Shown here: positions 1 through 6,891 of the stretch, piece after piece
Numbering within the stretch: the stretch's first letter is position 1
Layout: each line of letters starts with the position of its first letter
DNA from: Aquincolibacterium sp964606385
GTDB lineage: Bacteria > Omnitrophota > Omnitrophia > Omnitrophales > Aquincolibacteriaceae
Assembly (NCBI GenBank): GCA_964606385.1
Contig: CAZSFZ010000030.1
Span: 1 to 20,283, forward strand
Direction of reading: 5' to 3'
Length of the DNA: 20,283 bases
The notes under the pieces: generated by a model
Told to the model about the DNA's origin: nothing
Database searches by the model: none
Seen by the model: the letters and a program-made list of their open reading frames with translations, nothing else
Program-made: the position numbers and the translations under genes

Positions 1-3000
1 ATCCTGATCACAGTATTGGGCGCCCGTTCCGAAATGCGCGCTGGGGACGAAAAGCCGGAAGACTATCTGGCAGTGATCGAATCGCCCGAAAATCTTGGGG
101 TTGAAATCAAGGGAACGCATCCGTTCCGCGAAATGGCGGTGTATTGGCAGAAACTGAATGCGTCTCCGGCTCCCGTTGATGACATGATCCGTGATTATCG
201 CGATCTAACGGACCGTTATGGCGCGGGACGGTACGCGGGCGTCGATCCCCGCACGCTCATCAATCGTCCTGAGGATTGGGGGGATATTTTCCACAATAAG
301 GCTTTAACCCTTAAGGCGTTCCTCCAGCTCTGGAGAGAACCTTCGAGGCGTCTTGAGTTTTCGGGTGCGGAGATCGAAGTGGAGAATTATCGCAAAGCGG
401 TTGTGATTGAAGGTCGGGACACGCTTTTACTGTACCGTCTGAGACAACTGTTGGGAGATCCCGTCGAGGCGGCCAGAATCCAAGAGGCTTTCAGCCGCGG
501 CGTTCGCTCCGAAACGCGCGCGATCACGACGGTGCTGGTGGTGGATGACGAAAAAAGCATTCGCTTTACCGCGGCGGCTTTTCTTAGCGCTGCGGGTTAT
601 CAGGTACAAACCGCGGAAAGTGGTGTTAAAGCTCTGGAGATGGTGAAGTTCGGGACCTTTGACGCGGTGCTTTCGGATATCACGATGCCCGGGGGTGTTT
701 CCGGCGTGGATCTCGCGAAACATTTTCAGGGAAGAGGGCCGAGAGTGGTCCTTATGACCGGAGAAAATGCCTCCCGCGAAGAGTTTTCGAAACTTCAGGA
801 GGACGGGATCATAGACGGGATTCTCCAGAAGCCCGCGGCGAAAGAAGTAATCCTGGAAGCGGTGCGGAAACTGACGCCGAGAGAAGGATTGGGCGTCGGC
901 CGGGACCGCCTGACCCAGCTTTTCTGGTCCAGCGTGCTCGGACATCTCTATGGGAACAAAATGATGCCTTTAAGTATGGTGTCGAGCCAAAGTCGGCAGT
1001 CCACATCGATGGTTCCCGATCTTCTGAAAAACATCGAAAATATCCCCGGCGTGCTGGAAAAAGCCGATCGTTTCTTCATTTCAAGGAAACAGGGAATGGA
1101 CGATCTTTTTTTTGAGAGCATGGAAGGCTTTATAGGGGATGAATTGCTGCCGACGACCCTGACATTATCTCCGGAAGAGAACGTCATCCTTAAGGAAGAC
1201 GTCGATTGGCCGGTCCTCATGCGCGAGCTGCAAGAAATTTCAACCGCTGTGAGGGAGGCGAGGGGGCGCATCGAGGCTATGGGAAGTATGGACGCCGCTT
1301 CTTTCGAACAAAGAATCCGCCCGGAGCTTACCGCTCTGATGGCGACTGTTAAAACAAAACTCAATGGCATCCATACCCGTCTCGATGCGGCGGCCGCAAA
1401 AATCTCTCCGGTCCGGGCTGAAATGCGCGAAGTGTCGAACCCGGAAAGAATCGCGAATCTTCTCCGGCATGACCTGAACGGGAAGATCCAGGTGTTGATG
1501 AGCGCTGATTTTGACGGGGTGGCGTCGAAAGAAAGTTTGCGGGAAGCTGTGCGCGAGACCCTTGTGGTCTTCAGGATCTTCGATCTGGAACAATTCCAGG
1601 CCCGCGGAGGAGAGCTTTTTATTCCGGAGGGGAATGACCGTATTTTCGCTTATCGAATTCCGTCAACGAGATCCGAAAAAATCTATCAGACGGCTGTCTA
1701 TGGGGCCGCGAAGAGGGCCAAGTCTTATGAACCGGAAGCCCTGCGTCAGATTGCGGAAGAAGTAGGGTTTGAGAAGATCAAAAACGATTTTGCGCCGGAA
1801 GTAAAAGAGCTTGAAAATGTCCGGGATGAACTCGCTCAGACGGGCGATCTGAAGCCCGCGCTCCGGTCGCGGATCGCGGCTCTGGGTGAGACGATCCGCG
1901 AAAAAATGAAAGATTGGGTTGCGCAATGGACGGTTGCGACGGCGCCTTCCGTGACTGTGCCGCGCAAAGAGATCCAACGTGTCCTCGTGGTGGACGATGA
2001 AGACATTATTCGCAAAATGTTGGCGATGCAGCTCCGGTCTTTTGGATACACGGTGATGACGGCATCCAATGGCCGGGAAGCGCTGGAAAAGGTCCGTTCC
2101 GAGGGTGTCGACCTCGTGTTGTCGGATATTACGATGCCGGAAATGAACGGAAGGGCCCTGGCCCAAAAAATACGCGAGGAGGGCATGGCCACCGCCGTTA
2201 TTCTCATGAGCGGCTACAGCGCCGATCCGAACGACGAGGATTTTCTAACGAAACCCTTCTCAGCCGATGACCTCAAAGAAGCGATCCGCAAGATCTCCTC
2301 CCGTTCTGAGGTGAGGGCCTATCTCTTTTCGTCCTTGCCGAAGGTTGAACGGCCTCTCGATATGCCCGAGGAATACGCGGTGAGGGTCCGGAAAATATTC
2401 ATTTTTGGTCCCAAGGGGATCGGTTATGAAAAATTAGGCGAGGACGCGATCCTGTACGTGCTTTTTGTGGAGCAGATGCTGAAAAAGTTTCCGAATGCGG
2501 AAGTGCATATCGCTATCGATTATCCTAATCTTTTCTCGCGGGAAAGTTTTAAGGGCAGGGTCTTTCCCGTGGAGGACCCCTCTTATGAATCGAAGAGGCA
2601 TGAAGCGGAAGGGCAGGAAGCCTTTGAACCTCAGGAGGGGATCTTGACTCATGTGCAAACCCCTCCCGGAGTGATCCTGGAAGCCGCGGAACTGATGCCC
2701 GAGAAGCTCGCGGGCTGGATCCAGGAAAGTCAATACGATATGGTCTTTGATTTTTTCGGGTCGGGCTCGGGACTTCAGACATTTTTTCAAAAGGCGCCCG
2801 GAATTAAAAAGCCGCTTATTTTTTCAAATATGAATACCGTCGTTCAGCGTATTTCCCGGGGAGAAGAAAGCCAGGACTCTCCCGTGATCATGATGGATGC
2901 CTCTGGGTTGCGCGTGGTCCAGGGAACGGAGCAGGTCGGGAACATGACGCGCGCCGGAACCTTACCCGGTTATTGGGAAAAAACGTACCGCGTCTACCGG

Positions 3001-5484
3001 GCTCTCGGGCTTTACCCCGAAAGGTTCGACCTTCAACAGCTGAACGGTTTGGGAGTTTCTTTGAGTGATGTTGAAAGGCGGTGGGTCCTTCAGACTTTAA
3101 AAGGCATGTTCCTGAAAAAGCAGCAGGATCCTCAGGCGGTCATGAACGGGAACGAAAAATTCATTTACGTGAATATCTTCGCCCAGGGGACCCTAGGGTT
3201 GGTTTCAGAGGGCATGTGGATCGAACTTCTCTCGGGGATCCTTGAGAGGCAGGATGTTTACTTGATCTTCTCCCAGGGCGGTTTCATGGACCGGAAGAAT
3301 CTTCCCCAGCTGGCTTCCATCATGCACGACCTGGCCCAGCGGGTCGGGCCTTCCAAAGCCCGGTTTTTGCTGGAAGCTCCGGAAAATCTTTCGGTGGGCC
3401 GCGTGCAGGAGATCATGCAAACGATGGATTTCGTGATCACGCTGGATACCGGTTTTTCTCATCTCGCGACGGCGCTCAATGTCCCGCAGGTTGAGTTCAT
3501 GACCCTGCCGAAGTCTTTTTCCCAATGGGGCACTTACCGGAAAAACTCCCTGATCGTTGACCATGATTTTCTTGAGCACCTTTTTCAAAATCCCAAAAAA
3601 GGATACCAGGCGATCCAAGGATTTGTAAGGATGAGTCTTGCCGCCACGGATGCGCCTCGCCGCCGCAAGGTTTTGGAATTCGTGGGGCCTCCAGCTCCTG
3701 TGACGGAGCCCGGGCGGGATTTTACGCGGCGCTCTGAATTGCGCACCTCGGAACTTACAAAAGAACTCTTCGCGAAACAAGGAGAGCTTTTTCGGCCGTA
3801 TGAAAGAGGGCAGCGCCATATTGGCGTGAACGCCTTGAGCGCCCGCATTCGAGATCTTGAATCGCATCGGCAGCGATGGATCAGCTCAAAGGATGTTTTC
3901 CTGAAATACCGCAGTCTCGAGAATATGTTGAACCAGATGTGGAGAGATATGGCTGCGATGCAGTATGTGCGGGCAGATGACATTGACGTCGCTTCACGGG
4001 CAGTAGCCGAGCTTTTGGCGCCCCAGCGTGGCCTTACGGAAGAATTCCGGGGAGCTCTTACCAGAGTTCAGAACGATCTTGAACGCTGGGGCAATGCCAA
4101 ACGCCGCCAGGCCGAGATCCTGAATCTTCTCGGAGACGACGCCTACAAGCGTTTCGAAGGAGAAAACGCTCAGGACTATATCCGTGACGCGGGAAAAGTT
4201 TGGCTGATCGCGTTGCCCGAAGTTGCCGGGGAATACAAATATACGAAACCCGGATTTTATGACGTTGTCAGAACCAAGATCTGGCCTGCGGTGAATCATT
4301 GGATGCAGGAGCCTCTTTCCGCCCAAAGACTGGACCAAGCCAAAAAAGACGGCCTGGATATTCTCGCAAAATGGCATCATTTTGAACGCCTTCCGGACGG
4401 AACGCTCGAGGACAATCATCCGCGTGCGGACGTGATCGGAGAAGACGGGCTTGGATCAAGGTTGCGCCGGCAGCTTTTCATTTTCTGGGAAGGTCTGAAT
4501 ATTATGGTTCTTGCGGCGGAAACGCTGATGCCGCGCGCTGAAGTGGTTGCGGCGGTTCCGCAGGCGCCGGTCGCGGAAAGAACGCCTGCCGTGCCTCAGT
4601 ACATCCAGGGAGAGCTTTTTCCGCGTTCGGAATTACGTTTGGCTGCGACCGAAGCTTATAAAAAATCCTTGGCGGGAGAGGTCTCCGCAGCAGAACCGTT
4701 CTTTGTTCCCGCCGAGATCATTGAAACCGCGGAACAGCTTGAGATCTATTCCGCGCCCGATATCGCGGCGGAGCTCGAGGGCGGCGTGACGGAAAGTAAT
4801 ATCCGTAAGGCCCGTTTGTGGATCACCCTGAAGTTGCTGCAAGCGATCAGGGATTCGAAACAAGAGGGACAAGTCGCGAATGAACGCCTGCAGCAGTTCC
4901 TGGATCAGGTCATGGCTTCGGTGCCGGATCGAGCCAAAGCTTTGGCGGCCTCCGAAACCGCGACCGGGCCGAAATTCCATGTGAATCTTGCGGGCCTGAG
5001 CGAAGGGGAGTGGTCGGAATTCGTTGCGAACTTTCCGGTGGTGCTCGGCATGCTGGTGACCCTGCGCGCCAGCCTTTCCATCAATGTGGACCTGGAAGGC
5101 GAGGCGCTGGCTGCTGTCCAAAAGAAATTCGATGATCTTATGGCGCGTGAAGGCGTGAAGCTCGGGGCGGGGCAGCTGCGTCTTGTTTCGACCGTTCGCG
5201 GTGATAAATTCAAGTCTTTTGAAGGCCAAAAAGAGGCGGATGCCTTTATGGCCCGCGATGAGCGTCTGTTGCGCCGCCGCAAGAATGTCCGCAGTTACTG
5301 GATCACCGAGGATGCCAACCGGATGGATGCTTTGGCCGCGGGGATCGCGACGGCGCTCCTGGAGGTCGCTTCGGATGAGCATTTGGACGCCATCTACACT
5401 TACAAGCCTTCTCATTACGCCAGTATGCTCGCGACCGTGATGAACGCGATCCAGGGCTATCTCCAGATCCGTACCGCGGCCTGA
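1..5484 (+). CDS. Giant multidomain protein: two receiver domains, GT9-like domain, RSELR-type linkers (5'-partial)
   Basis: The frame is open from base 1, so the true start lies upstream. Residues are counted from a TTG codon at 16, which falls inside a linker. Residues about 170-287 form a CheY-like receiver: acidic pair D177/D178, phosphoacceptor D221 in LSDITMP, K272. Residues about 653-757 form a second receiver: D660/D661, D704 in LSDITMP, K746. Between them are helical segments with histidine-kinase-DHp-like strings around H310 (GHLYGNKMMPL) and H485 (RHDLNGK). No HATPase motifs are visible. Residues about 790-1215 look like a GT9/heptosyltransferase fold, ending with DTGFSHLATALNVP (1144-1157). 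The remaining C-terminal third is mostly helical and unrecognised. R-[SA]-E-x-R peptides recur at 4, 164, 467, 763, 1239 and 1537. The receivers are clear and the GT9 call is moderate. I cannot assign an overall function. No signal peptide can be judged because the N-terminus is missing. Confidence 0.85.
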   Translation: MLITVLGARSEMRAGDEKPEDYLAVIESPENLGVEIKGTHPFREMAVYWQKLNASPAPVDDMIRDYRDLTDRYGAGRYAGVDPRTLINRPEDWGDIFHNKALTLKAFLQLWREPSRRLEFSGAEIEVENYRKAVVIEGRDTLLLYRLRQLLGDPVEAARIQEAFSRGVRSETRAITTVLVVDDEKSIRFTAAAFLSAAGYQVQTAESGVKALEMVKFGTFDAVLSDITMPGGVSGVDLAKHFQGRGPRVVLMTGENASREEFSKLQEDGIIDGILQKPAAKEVILEAVRKLTPREGLGVGRDRLTQLFWSSVLGHLYGNKMMPLSMVSSQSRQSTSMVPDLLKNIENIPGVLEKADRFFISRKQGMDDLFFESMEGFIGDELLPTTLTLSPEENVILKEDVDWPVLMRELQEISTAVREARGRIEAMGSMDAASFEQRIRPELTALMATVKTKLNGIHTRLDAAAAKISPVRAEMREVSNPERIANLLRHDLNGKIQVLMSADFDGVASKESLREAVRETLVVFRIFDLEQFQARGGELFIPEGNDRIFAYRIPSTRSEKIYQTAVYGAAKRAKSYEPEALRQIAEEVGFEKIKNDFAPEVKELENVRDELAQTGDLKPALRSRIAALGETIREKMKDWVAQWTVATAPSVTVPRKEIQRVLVVDDEDIIRKMLAMQLRSFGYTVMTASNGREALEKVRSEGVDLVLSDITMPEMNGRALAQKIREEGMATAVILMSGYSADPNDEDFLTKPFSADDLKEAIRKISSRSEVRAYLFSSLPKVERPLDMPEEYAVRVRKIFIFGPKGIGYEKLGEDAILYVLFVEQMLKKFPNAEVHIAIDYPNLFSRESFKGRVFPVEDPSYESKRHEAEGQEAFEPQEGILTHVQTPPGVILEAAELMPEKLAGWIQESQYDMVFDFFGSGSGLQTFFQKAPGIKKPLIFSNMNTVVQRISRGEESQDSPVIMMDASGLRVVQGTEQVGNMTRAGTLPGYWEKTYRVYRALGLYPERFDLQQLNGLGVSLSDVERRWVLQTLKGMFLKKQQDPQAVMNGNEKFIYVNIFAQGTLGLVSEGMWIELLSGILERQDVYLIFSQGGFMDRKNLPQLASIMHDLAQRVGPSKARFLLEAPENLSVGRVQEIMQTMDFVITLDTGFSHLATALNVPQVEFMTLPKSFSQWGTYRKNSLIVDHDFLEHLFQNPKKGYQAIQGFVRMSLAATDAPRRRKVLEFVGPPAPVTEPGRDFTRRSELRTSELTKELFAKQGELFRPYERGQRHIGVNALSARIRDLESHRQRWISSKDVFLKYRSLENMLNQMWRDMAAMQYVRADDIDVASRAVAELLAPQRGLTEEFRGALTRVQNDLERWGNAKRRQAEILNLLGDDAYKRFEGENAQDYIRDAGKVWLIALPEVAGEYKYTKPGFYDVVRTKIWPAVNHWMQEPLSAQRLDQAKKDGLDILAKWHHFERLPDGTLEDNHPRADVIGEDGLGSRLRRQLFIFWEGLNIMVLAAETLMPRAEVVAAVPQAPVAERTPAVPQYIQGELFPRSELRLAATEAYKKSLAGEVSAAEPFFVPAEIIETAEQLEIYSAPDIAAELEGGVTESNIRKARLWITLKLLQAIRDSKQEGQVANERLQQFLDQVMASVPDRAKALAASETATGPKFHVNLAGLSEGEWSEFVANFPVVLGMLVTLRASLSINVDLEGEALAAVQKKFDDLMAREGVKLGAGQLRLVSTVRGDKFKSFEGQKEADAFMARDERLLRRRKNVRSYWITEDANRMDALAAGIATALLEVASDEHLDAIYTYKPSHYASMLATVMNAIQGYLQIRTAA

Positions 5485-5498
5485 TCGGCTTAATCCGC

Positions 5499-5526
5499 TT
5501 GGAATTTTCGGGAAAAACAGTATAAT
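5499..5526 (+). promoter_or_regulatory. Sigma70-type promoter for tRNA-Glu
   Basis: A TTGGAA -35 box (5499-5504) and a perfect TATAAT -10 box (5521-5526) are separated by 16 bp. Transcription would start near 5533. That is only about 15 nt before the first copy of the tRNA-Glu 5' end (5548), but about 100 nt before the intact tRNA (5633). The spacing suggests the promoter originally served a tRNA starting at 5548. Confidence 0.7.
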
Positions 5527-5546
5527 CCTGCCTCCACTGACTTTCG

Positions 5547-5632
5547 CGTCCCCATCGCACTTGCGCTTGTTGCGCAAGTACGGCTCTTCAGCAGCCGGAC
5601 GCTGCTGTAAGAGAGGGACATAAAGCAAATAC
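5547..5632 (+). repeat. Duplicated tRNA-Glu 5' end with a three-way-junction-like insert
   Basis: CGTCCCCATCG at 5547-5557 repeats exactly at 5632-5642, where it is the 5' end of the intact tRNA-Glu. The 74 nt between copies contain hairpin A (5559-5566 with 5572-5579, 8 bp, loop TTGTT). They also contain hairpin B (5584-5595 with 5601-5613, 12 bp with one bulged T). GGGAC at 5615-5619 can pair with GTCCC at 5548-5552, closing a small three-way junction. It can instead pair with GTCCC at 5633-5637 in the tRNA acceptor strand. The segment would be transcribed as a leader of tRNA-Glu. Function is unknown; it may be an insertion with target duplication or a processing structure. Confidence 0.6.
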
Positions 5633-5710
5633 GTCCCCATCGTCTAGGTCGGCCTAGGACACCAGATTTTCATTCTGGTAACAGGGGTTCGAATCCCCTT
5701 GGGGACGCCA
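5633..5710 (+). tRNA. tRNA-Glu(UUC)
   Basis: A full cloverleaf can be drawn. The acceptor stem is GTCCCCA/TGGGGAC (7 bp), the anticodon stem is CCAGA/TCTGG with loop TTTTCAT (anticodon TTC at 5669-5671), and the T-arm is AGGGG-TTCGAAT-CCCCT. Discriminator G73 is followed by an encoded CCA. The sequence closely resembles E. coli tRNA-Glu. The U34 wobble base makes it a normal substrate of MnmA, which is encoded 3 kb downstream. The gene is flanked on both sides by partial copies of itself. Confidence 0.97.
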
Positions 5711-5854
5711 CTATCAATCCGGGCTACATGCCCGGATTGATAGTGGCACTAGAAGGTGGGGATTCGTAGTGAGCCCTGTTTTGAAAGATGACGGGCGTCA
5801 TATTTCAGGGGCGAGTGGCCGACCCGAAACAGAGTGGAGGGCGCCGAATCCCCT
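5707..5854 (+). other. Structured tRNA-3' element, Glu copy
   Basis: From left to right the element contains these parts. First, a perfect 17-bp hairpin (5707-5723 with 5731-5747, loop CTACATG) whose 5' strand includes G73 and CCA of tRNA-Glu. Second, GGGGATTCG at 5758-5766, complementary to the T-arm 3' strand CGAATCCCC. Third, an imperfect hairpin (about 5772-5812, with ATGAC/GTCAT at its tip). Fourth, the core GTGGCCGACCCG (5815-5826) and GAGTGGAGGGCGCC (5832-5845), also found after tRNA-Ala. Fifth, a second copy of the T-arm 3' strand, CGAATCCCCT, at 5845-5854. The element-tRNA junction falls at T-loop C56. I do not recognise it as a known ribozyme, riboswitch or intron. No ORF is visible in it. 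Confidence 0.6.
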
Positions 5855-5927
5855 CCCAAAGCCTGTTGCTTTGGGACGTTAGGAAGATCGAAGCTTGAGG
5901 CTTCGATCTAACGTTAGGGACGCCACT
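5845..5927 (+). repeat. Displaced tRNA-Glu 3' end, split by nested hairpins
   Basis: CGAATCCCCT (5845-5854) repeats tRNA positions 5690-5699, and GGGACGCCACT (5917-5927) repeats 5702-5712. The two halves are separated by 62 nt that fold into two hairpins. One is CCCAAAGC/GCTTTGGG (5855-5862 with 5868-5875). The other is a 10-bp stem AGATCGAAGC/GCTTCGATCT (5885-5894 with 5900-5909), extended by ACGTT/AACGT. The relic therefore appears to be a second tRNA-Glu 3' end that was itself interrupted. Confidence 0.6.
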
Positions 5928-5949
5928 TTATCTGCCATGGAGGCATTTT

Positions 5950-6336
5950 ATGAAATTCCGAATGATCCCCGCAGTGATACTTGCCTTACTCCTGACCCTG
6001 TTCGCCGGATGTACCCCAAAGGCGGATCCCAAACGTTCGATCGAAAAGATCCAGCAGCAAGTCACTTCGATGTCTCTCGCGCAGCTTGAGAAAGAAGCGG
6101 CCGACTATGCCGCCGCGATCCGCGCGCAAAAAGCCGCGATCGAAGTGATCCAGCAAAAGATACAGAAAATGCCTTTGGAAAAGGCTTTCGGTAATAATTC
6201 CATGACGCGCCGCATTTCGGAAATTGGGCGCACAGCCGAGGCTTTATTTGAACGGTATCGAATCTACGCGCAGGCTTATCAGGAAAAAGGCGGGGATTTC
6301 GCCAAGATCCAGATCGAGCTGCCGCAACCTCAGTAA
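5950..6336 (+). CDS. Small putative lipoprotein
   Basis: This is a 128-residue protein of unknown function. The N-terminus has a short basic stretch (K2, R4), a hydrophobic core and a lipobox ending LFAGC with C21 as the likely lipidated cysteine, so it should be exported and membrane-anchored. The mature part is Lys/Glu/Gln/Ala-rich and predicted helical (residues about 28-115), consistent with a small coiled-coil lipoprotein. A TGGAGG Shine-Dalgarno (5938-5943) sits 6 nt before the ATG. It lies 17 nt upstream of mscL and may be cotranscribed with it. The conserved-looking periodic helices do not let me name a family. Confidence 0.85.
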   Translation: MKFRMIPAVILALLLTLFAGCTPKADPKRSIEKIQQQVTSMSLAQLEKEAADYAAAIRAQKAAIEVIQQKIQKMPLEKAFGNNSMTRRISEIGRTAEALFERYRIYAQAYQEKGGDFAKIQIELPQPQ

Positions 6337-6353
6337 ACTAAGGAGAACTCAAC

Positions 6354-6797
6354 ATGAAGATCCTGGATGAATTTAAACAGTTCGTGATGCGGGGGAATGT
6401 CATCGATATGGCGGTCGGTGTGATCATCGGCGCTGCTTTCGGTAAAATCGTCGCGTCGATGGTCAGCGATATCATTATGCCGCCTATCGGGCTTTTGCTC
6501 GGCAAGGTGGACTTCAGCAGTCTTTACATCAATATGTCCGATAAGGTTTACGGCTCTCTTGCGGAAGCCCAAGCCGCCGGAGCTCCGACGCTTAATTACG
6601 GGCTTTTCATCAACAACGTGATCAACTTTGTGATCGTGGCGTTCGTGATCTTCATACTGATCAAGCAGATCAACAAGCTTCAGAAACCGGCCAAGCCCGC
6701 CGCGCCGGCCGCGCCAACGACCAAGGAATGTCCGTTCTGCTGCTCGACGGTCGCGATCAAGGCGGTCCGTTGTCCGAACTGCACCTCCCAGTTTTAA
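6354..6797 (+). CDS. mscL: Large-conductance mechanosensitive channel MscL with C-terminal zinc ribbon
   Basis: MscL forms a homopentameric inner-membrane pore that opens under high membrane tension during hypo-osmotic shock. The N-terminal amphipathic helix (MKILDEFKQFVMRGN) and the first membrane helix (DMAVGVIIGAAFGKIV, about 18-40) match the family. A periplasmic loop follows, then the second membrane helix (about 84-103). After a Pro/Ala-rich linker (about 111-123) the C-terminus carries CPFC and CPNC pairs (about 126-143), a rubredoxin-type zinc ribbon absent from E. coli MscL but, from memory, present in a subset of bacterial MscLs. Length is 147 residues. AGGAGA precedes the ATG, and a strong terminator follows. 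Confidence 0.95.
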   Translation: MKILDEFKQFVMRGNVIDMAVGVIIGAAFGKIVASMVSDIIMPPIGLLLGKVDFSSLYINMSDKVYGSLAEAQAAGAPTLNYGLFINNVINFVIVAFVIFILIKQINKLQKPAKPAAPAAPTTKECPFCCSTVAIKAVRCPNCTSQF

Positions 6798-6817
6798 GTT
6801 CGATCACCGATCGGATC

Positions 6818-6850
6818 AAAAGGGGCTCTTTATAGAGCCCCTTTTTTTTT
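6818..6850 (+). terminator. Rho-independent terminator after mscL
   Basis: AGGGGCTC (6821-6828) pairs with GAGCCCCT (6835-6842) across a 6-nt loop TTTATA, preceded by A residues and followed by a run of T to 6850. It separates the lipoprotein-mscL unit from the downstream glycosyltransferase operon. Confidence 0.92.
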
Positions 6851-6860
6851 GAGTTTTCTA

Positions 6861-6866
6861 TATAAT
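6861..6866 (+). promoter_or_regulatory. Candidate -10 box upstream of the glycosyltransferase operon
   Basis: A perfect TATAAT lies 26 nt before the TTG start, directly after the mscL terminator, where a new promoter is expected. No convincing -35 hexamer is found 16-18 bp upstream; that stretch is the terminator stem and T-run. Confidence 0.4.
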
Positions 6867-6891
6867 ATAGGTCTTACTGGAAAGGGAATCT

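Noticed and set aside
4633..5640. Long - strand open frame of 335 codons opposite the giant gene
   Set aside because: It overlaps a clear coding frame, has a low-complexity Arg/His/Gly-rich translation with no motifs, and runs into the tRNA-Glu leader.
5633..5927. Attachment sites of a genomic island or prophage at tRNA-Glu
   Set aside because: The repeats are only 155 nt apart, and no integrase, excisionase or phage gene lies between or near them.
5547..5927. CRISPR array
   Set aside because: The repeats are few, of different types and not regularly spaced. They derive from the tRNA ends.
5895..6089. A 64-codon + strand open frame across the start of the lipoprotein gene
   Set aside because: It is in a different frame from the well-supported lipoprotein and starts inside hairpin DNA.
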